A DNA stretch of 5,843 bases from RGIG3009 sp964390295 (GCA_964390295.1 CAYMHR010000056.1:1-5843); one strand, 5' to 3'. Shown: positions 1-5,637, counted from the stretch's first letter. Program-made: numbers and translations. The notes: generated by a model not told the origin, from the sequence alone.

Positions 1-61
1 GCACCGGGATCGTTGTGCACCGATCGTTTGGATGGATCGGCGGAAAGTTTTTGCCAACGAC
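1..61. other. Left-edge sequence downstream of feoB
   Basis: No terminator is visible for the feo operon. A 6-base-pair inverted repeat CCGATC/GATCGG (20-25 with 35-40) lacks a T-run on the minus strand; on the plus strand GTTTTT follows six bases after it. Plus-strand frame 3 is open from the edge to a TGA at 66-68 and could be the tail of a convergent gene, but it is too short to judge. The operon may also continue leftward. Confidence 0.3.
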
Positions 62-2182
62 TTATTGAAGCAAGCGGACGACGGCAGTAAACGCGATACA
101 TATCGCGACGCCGATGACAGTGGGAAGCAATATTGCTACAACCGTCCATTTAAGACTTTTCGTCTCCTTATAAATTGTGATTGTCGTGGTGGAGCAAGGC
201 CAATGGGAAAGAGAAAATACGATTGTGCTGGCGGCGGTCGTCCACGTCCAGCCGTGGTCTATAAATACCTGTTTTATCTCTAACAGAGAGCTCGGTTCGG
301 TCAACGTTCCCTGCGATAAATATATCATCAGAATGATGGGAACCACGATTTCGTTAGCCGGGAAGCCGAGAATGAAAGCAATGAGAATGGCACCGTCCAG
401 CCCCATCCACTGTGCGAACGGATCGAAAAACTCTGCGCAGAGATTTAGCAGGCTTGTGCCGTGAACAAAAACGTTGCTCATTACCCACAGAAGCAACCCG
501 GCCGGTGCCGCCACGGCGGCGGCACGTCCCAGCACAAAGAGCGTTCGATCCAGCAAGGAGCGAACAACGATTTTCCCGACCTGTGGCCGCCGATACGGCG
601 GCATTTCCAGCAAGAAAGCAGACGGCTCACCACGCAAGAGGGTGGCGGATAGCAACTGCGTGAGTGCGAACGTCAAAAAGATTCCCAATAGGATGATCAC
701 GGCAAGCCCGAACGCCGACAACAGAGATGCCAACCAGCCGGAAGTGGTAATAAAAAATAGGGTTAGTAAGGCGATCAGCGTGGGAAACCGGCCGTTGCAG
801 GGGACGAAGACGTTGGTAAGGATCGCCAGCAGGCGTTCTCGCGGCGAATCGATGATGCGACAGCCGGCAACACCGACGGCGTTACAGCCAAAGCCCATGC
901 ACATGGTGAGTGCCTGCTTGCCGCAGGCGTGGCAACGGTGGAAAGGGAGGTCGAGATTGTATGCGATCCGTGGCAGATAGCCGACGTCCTCCAGCAGGGT
1001 GAACAACGGAAAAAAGATCGCCATGGGCGGCAGCATGACGGAGACGACCCAAGCCAAAACGCGATAGGCTCCTAATACCAGGGCACCGTGCAACCACGAC
1101 GGAGCGTGAAGTTGGTTGAAAATGGCGGTTAGCCGATCTTGTATTCCGAACAGTAAACGACCCAGCAGATCGGACGGAATGTTGGCTGCGGTGATCGTGA
1201 TCCAAAACACGCCGAGCAACAATAACAGCATTACGGGATAGCCCAAGAGCTTTCCGGTTAAAACTCGGTCGATTCGACGATCTGTTTCGCTTTTTTTGGA
1301 AGAAGTGAGATAAACGCAGGCTTTGGCAATGCGTTCTGCTTCGTCGAGCAAGGTGGTAACGATGCTATCCCTGAGCGTTTTCCTTTCGGGAAAACCGCGG
1401 TACAGCTCTTGCAATGAGCGAGAAATCGAAAGGCGCTGTTCCGGCGAAGGAGCGAGCTTTTGCCAAATGGTACGTGTGAAGGTGGGGTCGTTTTCCAACA
1501 GACGAAGGGCGAGCCAGCGCGGATTGATTGTATTGGCGAAACAAGACAGTAGCGGCTTCAAGCGCGCTATCGCACCTTCCACGGCGACCGGATAGGTAAC
1601 GGTGGCCGCGGATTGCGGCACATCGATCACGGTATCCAAGACGTCCAGCAAGTGCCGCAGGCTTTGCTTTTTTCGTGCTACGGTGCACACAACGGGGACA
1701 CCCAGCAGTTCTGCTAATCGCTGTACGTTAACGTGGATTCCCTTGCGGTGAGCTTCGTCCATGAGATTGAGACAGAGTACCACGTGGGAGGAAAGCTCCA
1801 GTGTTTGTAATACCAAATTCAGATTGCGCTCCAGACAGGTGGCGTCGCACACAACGATGATGGCGTCCGGCTTTTCGAAGCAGAGAAAATCGCGCGCAAC
1901 CTCCTCCTCGGCGGAGTGCGCCAGCAGAGAGTAAGTGCCGGGAACGTCAACTAGCGTATAGTCGTATTTTGCGGTTGAACAAGTTCCTCGCGCACTGCTG
2001 ACGGTTTTCCCTGGCCAATTCCCGGTGTGCTGCTTCATACCGGTCAAGCCGTTAAACACCGTGCTTTTTCCAACGTTGGGGTTTCCGGCCAAGGCAACTA
2101 CACGATGCCGAGACAAGCGGTCCGGTGCGCCGGAACGACTGCTCTTTGAGCACAAACGGTCGATGCGACTGGTTAGATTCAT
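62..2182 (-). CDS. feoB: FeoB, ferrous iron transport GTPase/permease
   Basis: Inner-membrane Fe(II) importer with a cytosolic GTPase domain, 706 aa, a usual length for the family. The G domain shows G1 GNPNVGKST (residues 33-41), a G2 region with NWPGKTV (55-61), G3 DVPG (79-82), G4 NLMD (139-142) and a G5-like TVARK (167-171). A helical linker follows to about residue 300, then membrane segments from about 312 to 702. Family hallmarks in the pore region are MGFGCNAVGV (429-438), VPCNGRFPTL (460-469), GFPANEIVVP (606-615) and PCSTTTITIYKET (662-674). CNGR replaces the more familiar CGAR, and extra cysteines (C417, C420, C428, C433, C441) cluster here, as I recall for clostridial FeoB. A basic, Ser/Arg-rich stretch of about 28 residues precedes the G domain. 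The ATG start overlaps the feoA stop (ATGA) and has GAGGGG eight bases upstream. The gene is intact, and no terminator is visible before the window edge. Confidence 0.97.
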   Translation of the reverse strand: MNLTSRIDRLCSKSSRSGAPDRLSRHRVVALAGNPNVGKSTVFNGLTGMKQHTGNWPGKTVSSARGTCSTAKYDYTLVDVPGTYSLLAHSAEEEVARDFLCFEKPDAIIVVCDATCLERNLNLVLQTLELSSHVVLCLNLMDEAHRKGIHVNVQRLAELLGVPVVCTVARKKQSLRHLLDVLDTVIDVPQSAATVTYPVAVEGAIARLKPLLSCFANTINPRWLALRLLENDPTFTRTIWQKLAPSPEQRLSISRSLQELYRGFPERKTLRDSIVTTLLDEAERIAKACVYLTSSKKSETDRRIDRVLTGKLLGYPVMLLLLLGVFWITITAANIPSDLLGRLLFGIQDRLTAIFNQLHAPSWLHGALVLGAYRVLAWVVSVMLPPMAIFFPLFTLLEDVGYLPRIAYNLDLPFHRCHACGKQALTMCMGFGCNAVGVAGCRIIDSPRERLLAILTNVFVPCNGRFPTLIALLTLFFITTSGWLASLLSAFGLAVIILLGIFLTFALTQLLSATLLRGEPSAFLLEMPPYRRPQVGKIVVRSLLDRTLFVLGRAAAVAAPAGLLLWVMSNVFVHGTSLLNLCAEFFDPFAQWMGLDGAILIAFILGFPANEIVVPIILMIYLSQGTLTEPSSLLEIKQVFIDHGWTWTTAASTIVFSLSHWPCSTTTITIYKETKSLKWTVVAILLPTVIGVAICIAFTAVVRLLQ

Positions 2183-2433
2183 GGCGTTGTCCCCTCAAAG
2201 AAGCGTTGCACGTGGACGCTACGGCTGTCACAGGCGCGAATGGCGATGACGGCACCGCGAATCCGATAGGCGGACGGATCGCCGCCTGGACTGCGCCCGA
2301 CGCACTCTACCCGTGCGTTTTCTGACAGACCAATATCGAAAAACCGTCGACGCATACTACCGACGGCATCCATTTTTCGAACGATTCCCCACTCGCCGGG
2401 GACAAGCTGATCCAAGCCGACGCATTGATCCAT
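2179..2433 (-). CDS. feoA: FeoA, SH3-like iron transport accessory protein
   Basis: Small cytosolic partner of FeoB, 84 aa, the usual size for stand-alone FeoA. FeoA proteins have an SH3-like beta-barrel and are thought to bind or tune FeoB; the exact mechanism is not settled. Visible family features are the early VPGEWGIVRKM strand (residues 11-21), the central RRRFFDIGL segment (29-37), matching the usual R-L-x-x-L/M-G-h pattern, and the terminal strands with YRIRGAVIAIR (56-66), matching the usual Y-x-h-R-G-x-x-h-A-h-R pattern. It is the first gene of the operon and its TGA overlaps the feoB ATG by four bases, so translation is probably coupled. The ATG at 2433 is preceded by AAAAGGGTGA seven bases upstream. 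The start codon lies in a small inverted repeat (ACGCAT/ATGCGT, 2420-2437). I recognised no Fur- or DtxR-type operator and no convincing promoter upstream. Confidence 0.93.
   Translation of the reverse strand: MDQCVGLDQLVPGEWGIVRKMDAVGSMRRRFFDIGLSENARVECVGRSPGGDPSAYRIRGAVIAIRACDSRSVHVQRFFEGTTP
2191..2196 (-). promoter_or_regulatory. feoB ribosome binding site inside feoA
   Basis: GAGGGG on the minus strand lies eight bases before the feoB ATG, within the last codons of feoA. It supports this ATG as the true start even though it places about 28 residues ahead of the G domain. Confidence 0.7.
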
Positions 2434-2440
2434 GCGTACG

Positions 2441-2450
2441 TCACCCTTTT
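2441..2450 (-). promoter_or_regulatory. feoA ribosome binding site
   Basis: AAAAGGGTGA on the minus strand, seven bases before the ATG at 2433. The GGGTGA core can pair with the 16S anti-Shine-Dalgarno. The site fixes the feoA start. Confidence 0.6.
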
Positions 2451-2575
2451 CTAAAACAAATTCTGTTCCATCTTATGCACCAACTGTCTGCCGTGACACG
2501 AAAAGCACCACAGAGACAATCCGGGCTTACGAAGCCGTCGAGTGGCGAATTTTGTGCGGTTTTGGCAATCGGGCG

Positions 2576-2604
2576 TTGACGCGGACGGGAAAATAGTGTA
2601 TGAT
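2576..2604 (+). promoter_or_regulatory. SigA-type promoter for the capA-like gene
   Basis: TTGACG (2576-2581) and TATGAT (2599-2604) are separated by exactly 17 bases, five of six matches to consensus in each box. The predicted transcript start near 2611 gives a leader of about 30 bases before the ATG at 2641. The promoter lies inside the divergent feoA/capA intergenic region and faces away from feoA. Its position means that any in-frame start codon further upstream (for example 2542) is not used from this promoter. Confidence 0.8.
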
Positions 2605-2625
2605 ACTACTGTTATCATCACGTAT

Positions 2626-2634
2626 GAGGGAGAG
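2626..2634 (+). promoter_or_regulatory. Ribosome binding site of the capA-like gene
   Basis: GAGGGAGAG, with the AGGGAG core ending eight bases before ATG 2641. It decides the start: the open frame continues upstream to 2542, but that extension would cover the promoter and lacks a comparable ribosome binding site. Confidence 0.8.
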
Positions 2635-2640
2635 CAGATC

Positions 2641-4122
2641 ATGCCACCGAGAAAGCACACGCGCGCCAAACAGCGCAAACAGAAAAAGATACTTGCCGTA
2701 ATTGCGTTCATCAGCGTTATTGCGGTGGCGCTGGCAGGCTGGGGATTGGTTACCGGCGTTGGTACGTTAATCAACTATTTTACCGCCAACGGTTCACAAC
2801 TGAATACGACTCCTACAGCCACGCGAAGCACCGTGGCAAACAGCCCGGATATTTTGAACGATCCGGAGGCACCGGCCATTGTAGCGACGGCTACGGTCGG
2901 AAGCAGTGGCGACGTTCTGATGCACAATGGCGTGCGGCAGGCTGGGTATAACTCGGTCCGAGGCGTTTTTGATTATACGGAGTCGTTCCAATTCCTGACA
3001 CCTTACGTTCAAAAGGCGGATTACGCAGTAGTGAACGCGGAATTTTCGGTAAGCGCTAACAGCACGTACAGCGCCTTGCCGTTCCGGGTGCCGACGGCGG
3101 TGGTCAAATCGCTGAAGGACTGCGGCTACGATCTGGGCCTGACCGCCAACAACCATATTGCCGACGGCGGCGTGACCGGCATGAAAAAAACTATGGATAC
3201 CCTGACGGAGTACGGTATGGAATTTACCGGCACACGGTACAATTCCAGTGATGCTCGCTATCTTGTCAAGGATATTAACGGCATTAAGATCGGCATGGTC
3301 AACTACACGTACGGCAGCTATTGGAACACCAACGGATTTTCCAACGATAACCTGTCGGCGTTCTATACGGATGCGGAATCGTTGATTAACTCCATGCGGT
3401 CGGACGGTGCCGAGCTGGTGTATTTGTACATCCACTGGGGCGAGGAATACTCGATCGTTCCGAACGCTACGCAGGAAGCTATCGCTCAAAAAATGTGCGA
3501 TCTGGGCGTGGACGTGATCATTGGTGGGCATCCCCATAAAATCCAGCCGTTGGAGCTGATAAACAGCACCGACGGTAAGCATCAAACGGTGTGTCTGTAT
3601 TCGATGGGCAATCTCTTGTCGGGACAGCAGATCGAATGTATGGCCGGCGGTACCAAAGCCAACAGTCCCAGTTGTTATCAGGATTCCTGGCATCATGCCG
3701 GATGCGATTATCCGGACGTGGCAGACAGAACGCAGGATCAGCACCGCCTGGAGCATGGCACTAACTGTAACGACAACGGTCATACGGAGGACGGTGTGCT
3801 GTTCAACGTGACCGCCAGCAAGTTTGACGACGGCACGGTGATGATCACCTCCGTGGACGTGTTGCCGGTGTGGTGCATGGGGCGCGGTTTGAAGCGCGCT
3901 TCGTACCCGACCAACAGCACGTTTGAAAAGTACATTTTGGTTCCTTTGGAACAGGGGAAGGATTGGGCTTCGTCGTATAGCTTGACGGAAGCCGAGGAGA
4001 CGGAAGCGCAGTATTCCTATGATCGCACCATGGCGCTGGTGGGGGACGGCATCGAGGAGATCAACGCCGCTTGCAAAGCCAAGGTTGAGGAGTACGCCAA
4101 AACGTACAAGCAGAATAAGTAA
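2641..4122 (+). CDS. CapA/PgsA-family membrane-anchored metallophosphatase-fold protein
   Basis: 493 aa. A Lys/Arg-rich N-terminus (residues 4-16) and one hydrophobic segment (about 17-37) suggest an N-in signal anchor with the rest outside the cell. A Ser/Thr/Asn-rich linker leads to a PGA_cap (CapA) domain, a calcineurin-like metallophosphoesterase fold. Its motifs are SGD (89-91), NAE (132-134), ANNHIADGG (169-177), HWGEEY (265-270), GGHPHKIQ (295-302) and SMGNLL (321-326), so the metal-binding positions look intact. Named members (CapA of Bacillus anthracis, PgsA/CapA of B. subtilis) act in poly-gamma-glutamate synthesis or export. No capB, capC or capD homologue lies beside this gene, so a polyglutamate role is not supported here, and a cell-envelope role is only inference. 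A Cys/His-rich stretch (about 327-384) sits between SMGNLL and the next strand, longer than I expect. The C-terminus is charged and probably helical. The gene has its own promoter and terminator. Confidence 0.9.
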   Translation: MPPRKHTRAKQRKQKKILAVIAFISVIAVALAGWGLVTGVGTLINYFTANGSQLNTTPTATRSTVANSPDILNDPEAPAIVATATVGSSGDVLMHNGVRQAGYNSVRGVFDYTESFQFLTPYVQKADYAVVNAEFSVSANSTYSALPFRVPTAVVKSLKDCGYDLGLTANNHIADGGVTGMKKTMDTLTEYGMEFTGTRYNSSDARYLVKDINGIKIGMVNYTYGSYWNTNGFSNDNLSAFYTDAESLINSMRSDGAELVYLYIHWGEEYSIVPNATQEAIAQKMCDLGVDVIIGGHPHKIQPLELINSTDGKHQTVCLYSMGNLLSGQQIECMAGGTKANSPSCYQDSWHHAGCDYPDVADRTQDQHRLEHGTNCNDNGHTEDGVLFNVTASKFDDGTVMITSVDVLPVWCMGRGLKRASYPTNSTFEKYILVPLEQGKDWASSYSLTEAEETEAQYSYDRTMALVGDGIEEINAACKAKVEEYAKTYKQNK

Positions 4123-4134
4123 TAAGAAAATATG

Positions 4135-4167
4135 AATGAGCAAGCCCATACGGGCTTGCTCATTTTT
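4135..4167 (+). terminator. Rho-independent terminator after the capA-like gene
   Basis: A perfect 13-base-pair stem (4135-4147 with 4152-4164) has a 4-base ATAC loop and ends in a T-run (ATTTTT). It begins 12 bases after the stop codon and isolates the capA-like gene from the recombinase remnant. Confidence 0.93.
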
Positions 4168-4238
4168 ACTGAAAACGGTGCTTTTCATCTCGGCACTCGC
4201 TTCCGCAATAGCCAAATGCTGTTGTAAAATGGATGAAC

Positions 4239-4243
4239 AGAGG
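4239..4243 (+). promoter_or_regulatory. Ribosome binding site of the recombinase remnant
   Basis: AGAGG, eight bases before the ATG at 4252. Its survival suggests the remnant could still be translated if transcribed. I found only a possible -10 (TAAAAT, 4225-4230) with no good -35. Confidence 0.5.
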
Positions 4244-4251
4244 TAATAAGT

Positions 4252-4482
4252 ATGGAGAGGATCATATCAACAGACAAGATTTTGAAGTTTGAAGCACAGC
4301 TACGCTATGAGGAAAAGCGCGCGAATACCATTGAAAAATACGTGCGCGAAGCCACCGTTTCGTTGAAAGGAAAAACGCGCACGGTCTTTATCGTTCGTGA
4401 GTTGCAAAAGAAATTGCTCCGCTACGTTGCAGACCGGAAAATAACGTCGGGAACGATATTAGATATTATAAGGATAATATAA
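4252..4482 (+). pseudogene. Tyrosine recombinase/integrase remnant, internally deleted and truncated
   Basis: 76 codons that read as two pieces of a phage-type integrase joined in frame. Residues 1-32 (KFEAQLRYEE, then NTIEKYVR) match the start of the N-terminal SAM-like core-binding domain. Residues 33-69 (EATVSLKGKTRTVFIV, then ELQKKLLRYV and ITSGTI) match the beta-hairpin of the catalytic domain, including the lysine of the K-G-x-x-R-type hairpin (K39), and the helix after it. Missing are the rest of the core-binding domain, the first catalytic arginine region, and everything after the hairpin helix: the H-x-x-R box, the H/W residue and the tyrosine nucleophile. Relatives are usually about 270-300 aa, so I infer loss of roughly 110-120 internal residues with a junction near base 4347, plus loss of the C-terminus. 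It cannot be an active recombinase. A ribosome binding site remains and the gene points toward the tRNA-Gln. Assignment rests on recalled family sequences. Confidence 0.72.
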
Positions 4483-4562
4483 TGAATAAAGACATAAAGC
4501 ACTATAGAGAGACACGCCGAAGAGCTTGCTTCGACGTGTCGACTTTTAGAACTACACATTAA
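4482..4562 (+). CDS. Possible 26-codon ORF coupled to the recombinase remnant
   Basis: The ATG at 4482 shares its A with the remnant's TAA stop (TAATG), and AGGAT (4471-4475) lies six bases upstream. It would encode a basic peptide of 26 residues beginning MNKDIKHYRE and containing RRRA, with no recognised domain. The 4511-4540 hairpin lies inside the frame, and the stop overlaps the first bases of the next terminator. The stop-start overlap and ribosome binding site are the only positive signs. It may equally be chance coding in decayed sequence. Confidence 0.2.
   Translation: MNKDIKHYRETRRRACFDVSTFRTTH
4511..4547 (+). terminator. Imperfect hairpin with a short T-run
   Basis: Stem 4511-4522 pairs with 4529-4540 (11 pairs, one C/A mismatch at 4517/4534), with a 6-base AGCTTG loop, followed after GAC by TTTT. 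It could be a weak terminator for the recombinase remnant or a leftover structured end of a lost element. The T-run begins three bases beyond the stem and is short, so function is uncertain. Confidence 0.4.
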
Positions 4563-4597
4563 AAAGCCGCAACTGACATTTGCCAGTTGCGGCTTTT
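4561..4597. terminator. Bidirectional terminator between the recombinase remnant and tRNA-Gln
   Basis: A perfect 14-base-pair stem (4562-4575 with 4584-4597) has an 8-base loop. On the minus strand it ends in TTTTT and terminates the tRNA transcript. On the plus strand it ends in TTTT and can stop transcription from the left. The tRNA's encoded CCA runs directly into it: the terminal A of CCA (4597) is the first base of the stem on the minus strand. Confidence 0.88.
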
Positions 4598-4670
4598 GGC
4601 TGCGGAACTAGGAATCGAACCTAGACAAACAGATTCAGAGACTGTCGTGCTACCTTTACACAATTCCGCA
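4597..4670 (-). tRNA. tRNA-Gln, anticodon CUG
   Basis: 74 nt including encoded CCA. The cloverleaf reads: acceptor TGCGGAA/TTCCGCA, D stem GTG/CAC with loop TAAAGGTAG, anticodon arm ACAGT-CTCTGAA-TCTGT, 4-nt variable loop TTGT, T arm CTAGG-TTCGAAT-CCTAG, discriminator G73 then CCA. U33 is followed by anticodon CTG (4636-4638), which reads CAG glutamine codons. The U1-A72 pair and G73 are typical bacterial tRNA-Gln identity features. The one flaw is a T/T apposition at 31-39, at the base of the anticodon loop. In most Bacillota tRNA-Gln is first charged with glutamate and then amidated by GatCAB; that is family knowledge, not visible here. It is transcribed alone from its own promoter and ends directly in a terminator. 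Confidence 0.96.
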
Positions 4671-4689
4671 ATGTGAAAGACCGTGTTAT

Positions 4690-4717
4690 ATTATACCTGA
4701 TTTTTCACGTTTGTCAA
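4690..4717 (-). promoter_or_regulatory. Consensus promoter of tRNA-Gln
   Basis: On the minus strand, TTGACA (4712-4717) and TATAAT (4690-4695) both match consensus perfectly, with a 16-base spacer. The predicted transcript start is near 4683, about a dozen bases before the mature tRNA 5' end at 4670. This strength is expected for a stable RNA gene. Confidence 0.92.
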
Positions 4718-4765
4718 GATGAAAACGAAAAAATTATGAAGAAGTTTTTTCTTTTTTGGAACCGT

Positions 4766-5554
4766 TCACTTCGCGTGCGGTTGTCGGCGGTATTCCGAGG
4801 GTGAAAATCCAGTAGTACTGCAAAACTGGCGGTTAAACGAACGGATATTGTTGTACCCGACCGCATAGGCAATCTCGGTGACGGAGCGCGAGTCGCACAA
4901 CAAAAGCTGTTTCGCGGCCTGAATACGCAGCATGTGAAGATAGCTGTTGAAGTTGATGCGGATTTTGTCGCTGAAAAGATGCGAAACGTAAAAGCGGCTG
5001 ACGCCGAATTGCCGCGACAGCGTTTCTAAATTGAGCGGTTCAGTGTAATGCTCGTCGCAATAGAGGAGCACCTGCTGTGCCAAGGACAAATTGCGCGTGT
5101 TTTGCGGATGAAGATGCAACAGCGGCAACAACGAGCTTAACAACGCCAGCGTATAGCCGCGCAGGAGAGAATGGCGATACGGCTGTGTGGTGGTCTCTGC
5201 GTGATTGGAAAGGCGGCAGAACAACGTGCCGATTTCTTCCCCTTCGGGGTGCACCAAGGGACAGTCCGGCAGATTGCTTTTGAACAGGTTGACCAACTCC
5301 GGGTAGTCGTCGGGGGAGGTGATCACGATGTGACCGCAAAGCGGTGTGCGATCCTCGAAGCTGTGGATTTGGTTGGGGAAAATGAACAAAACATCACCGG
5401 CTGTCATGGGATAAGCAATGTCACTGACGGTGGCGATCGTTTCGCCGCTGACCAGATATACGATTTCTAAATGATGTTGCAAATGCGGTTGCGTGGCGAA
5501 TGCGGTCCGCCGCTCGGCATAGAACGTATCCCGCTTGTTTTCATAAAAAATCAC
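4766..5554 (-). CDS. AraC-family transcriptional regulator
   Basis: 262 aa from the GTG at 5554. An N-terminal cupin-like sensor half shows the usual HHLEIVYLVSG (residues 27-37) and AGDVLFIFPNQIHSF (52-66), the double-strand pattern of sugar-sensing AraC/XylS regulators. The C-terminal DNA-binding half has two helix-turn-helix units: LNLETLSRQFGVSRFYVSHLF (about 174-194) and the second with VTEIAYAVGYNNIRSFNRQF (about 225-244), ending in the signature GFSPSEYRR (249-257). The GTG is chosen because a strong GGAGGTGG ribosome binding site lies just upstream. An upstream in-frame TTG at 5596 overlaps the -10 box and cannot be the start. The effector is unknown; proteins of this architecture often control carbohydrate uptake or breakdown genes, but none is visible here. 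A terminator separates it from the gene to the right. No clear terminator lies between it and the tRNA promoter. Confidence 0.94.
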   Translation of the reverse strand: MIFYENKRDTFYAERRTAFATQPHLQHHLEIVYLVSGETIATVSDIAYPMTAGDVLFIFPNQIHSFEDRTPLCGHIVITSPDDYPELVNLFKSNLPDCPLVHPEGEEIGTLFCRLSNHAETTTQPYRHSLLRGYTLALLSSLLPLLHLHPQNTRNLSLAQQVLLYCDEHYTEPLNLETLSRQFGVSRFYVSHLFSDKIRINFNSYLHMLRIQAAKQLLLCDSRSVTEIAYAVGYNNIRSFNRQFCSTTGFSPSEYRRQPHAK

Positions 5555-5559
5555 AAAAG

Positions 5560-5567
5560 CCACCTCC
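5560..5567 (-). promoter_or_regulatory. Strong ribosome binding site of the AraC-family gene
   Basis: GGAGGTGG on the minus strand, with the GGAGG core eight bases before GTG 5554. It decides the start codon in favour of the 262-residue form over a TTG-initiated form 14 residues longer. Confidence 0.85.
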
Positions 5568-5595
5568 GTCGAAAGCAGAACCTTAAACGGAGGCA

Positions 5596-5624
5596 ATTAT
5601 ACCATAGTTTGCCGAAAAATACAA
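5596..5624 (-). promoter_or_regulatory. Extended -10 promoter of the AraC-family gene
   Basis: On the minus strand, TTGTAT (5619-5624), a 17-base spacer and a perfect TATAAT (5596-5601) preceded by TGG (extended -10 TGn). Transcription would begin near 5589, leaving a leader of about 35 bases before GTG 5554. Confidence 0.85.
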
Positions 5625-5637
5625 TAGATCGTCTGAC

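Noticed and set aside
20..40. The hairpin CCGATC/GATCGG as a terminator of the feo operon
   Set aside because: It has a 6-base-pair stem with a 9-base loop and no T-run on the minus strand where the operon would end.
474..980. A 168-codon plus-strand open frame opposite feoB
   Set aside because: It is an antisense shadow of the conserved FeoB membrane domain. It has no ribosome binding site I could identify and low-complexity, Arg/Pro/Ser-rich content.
2434..2575. A search for a Fur, DtxR/IdeR-type or riboswitch signal upstream of feoA
   Set aside because: No 19-base Fur-like or DtxR-like palindrome and no recognisable riboswitch core was found. Only short, weak repeats such as GGCTT-ACG-AAGCC near 2524-2536 are present, so no operator is called.
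2542..2640. A 33-residue N-terminal extension of the CapA-like protein
   Set aside because: The stretch covers the promoter and leader. The ATG at 2641 has a strong ribosome binding site and begins a typical basic-then-hydrophobic signal anchor.
2794..4215. A 473-codon open frame on the minus strand opposite the capA-like gene
   Set aside because: It is the antisense shadow of a gene with clear CapA motifs. Its translation is His/Arg/Val-rich with no recognisable domain, it crosses the terminator at 4135-4167, and the capA-like gene has a matched promoter and ribosome binding site.
4201..4216. A partial inverted match (TTCCGCA then GCCAAA) to the tRNA-Gln 3' end, as a possible attachment site
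   Set aside because: The match is broken by a 3-base insertion and is in inverted rather than direct orientation to the tRNA 3' end, which does not fit integration by a tyrosine recombinase.
4721..4756. An A-run/T-run inverted repeat (GAAAAAA...TTTTTTC region) as a terminator for the AraC-family gene
   Set aside because: The potential stem is only A-T pairs with no GC core, so it is unlikely to terminate. It may reflect the generally AT-rich region upstream of the tRNA promoter.
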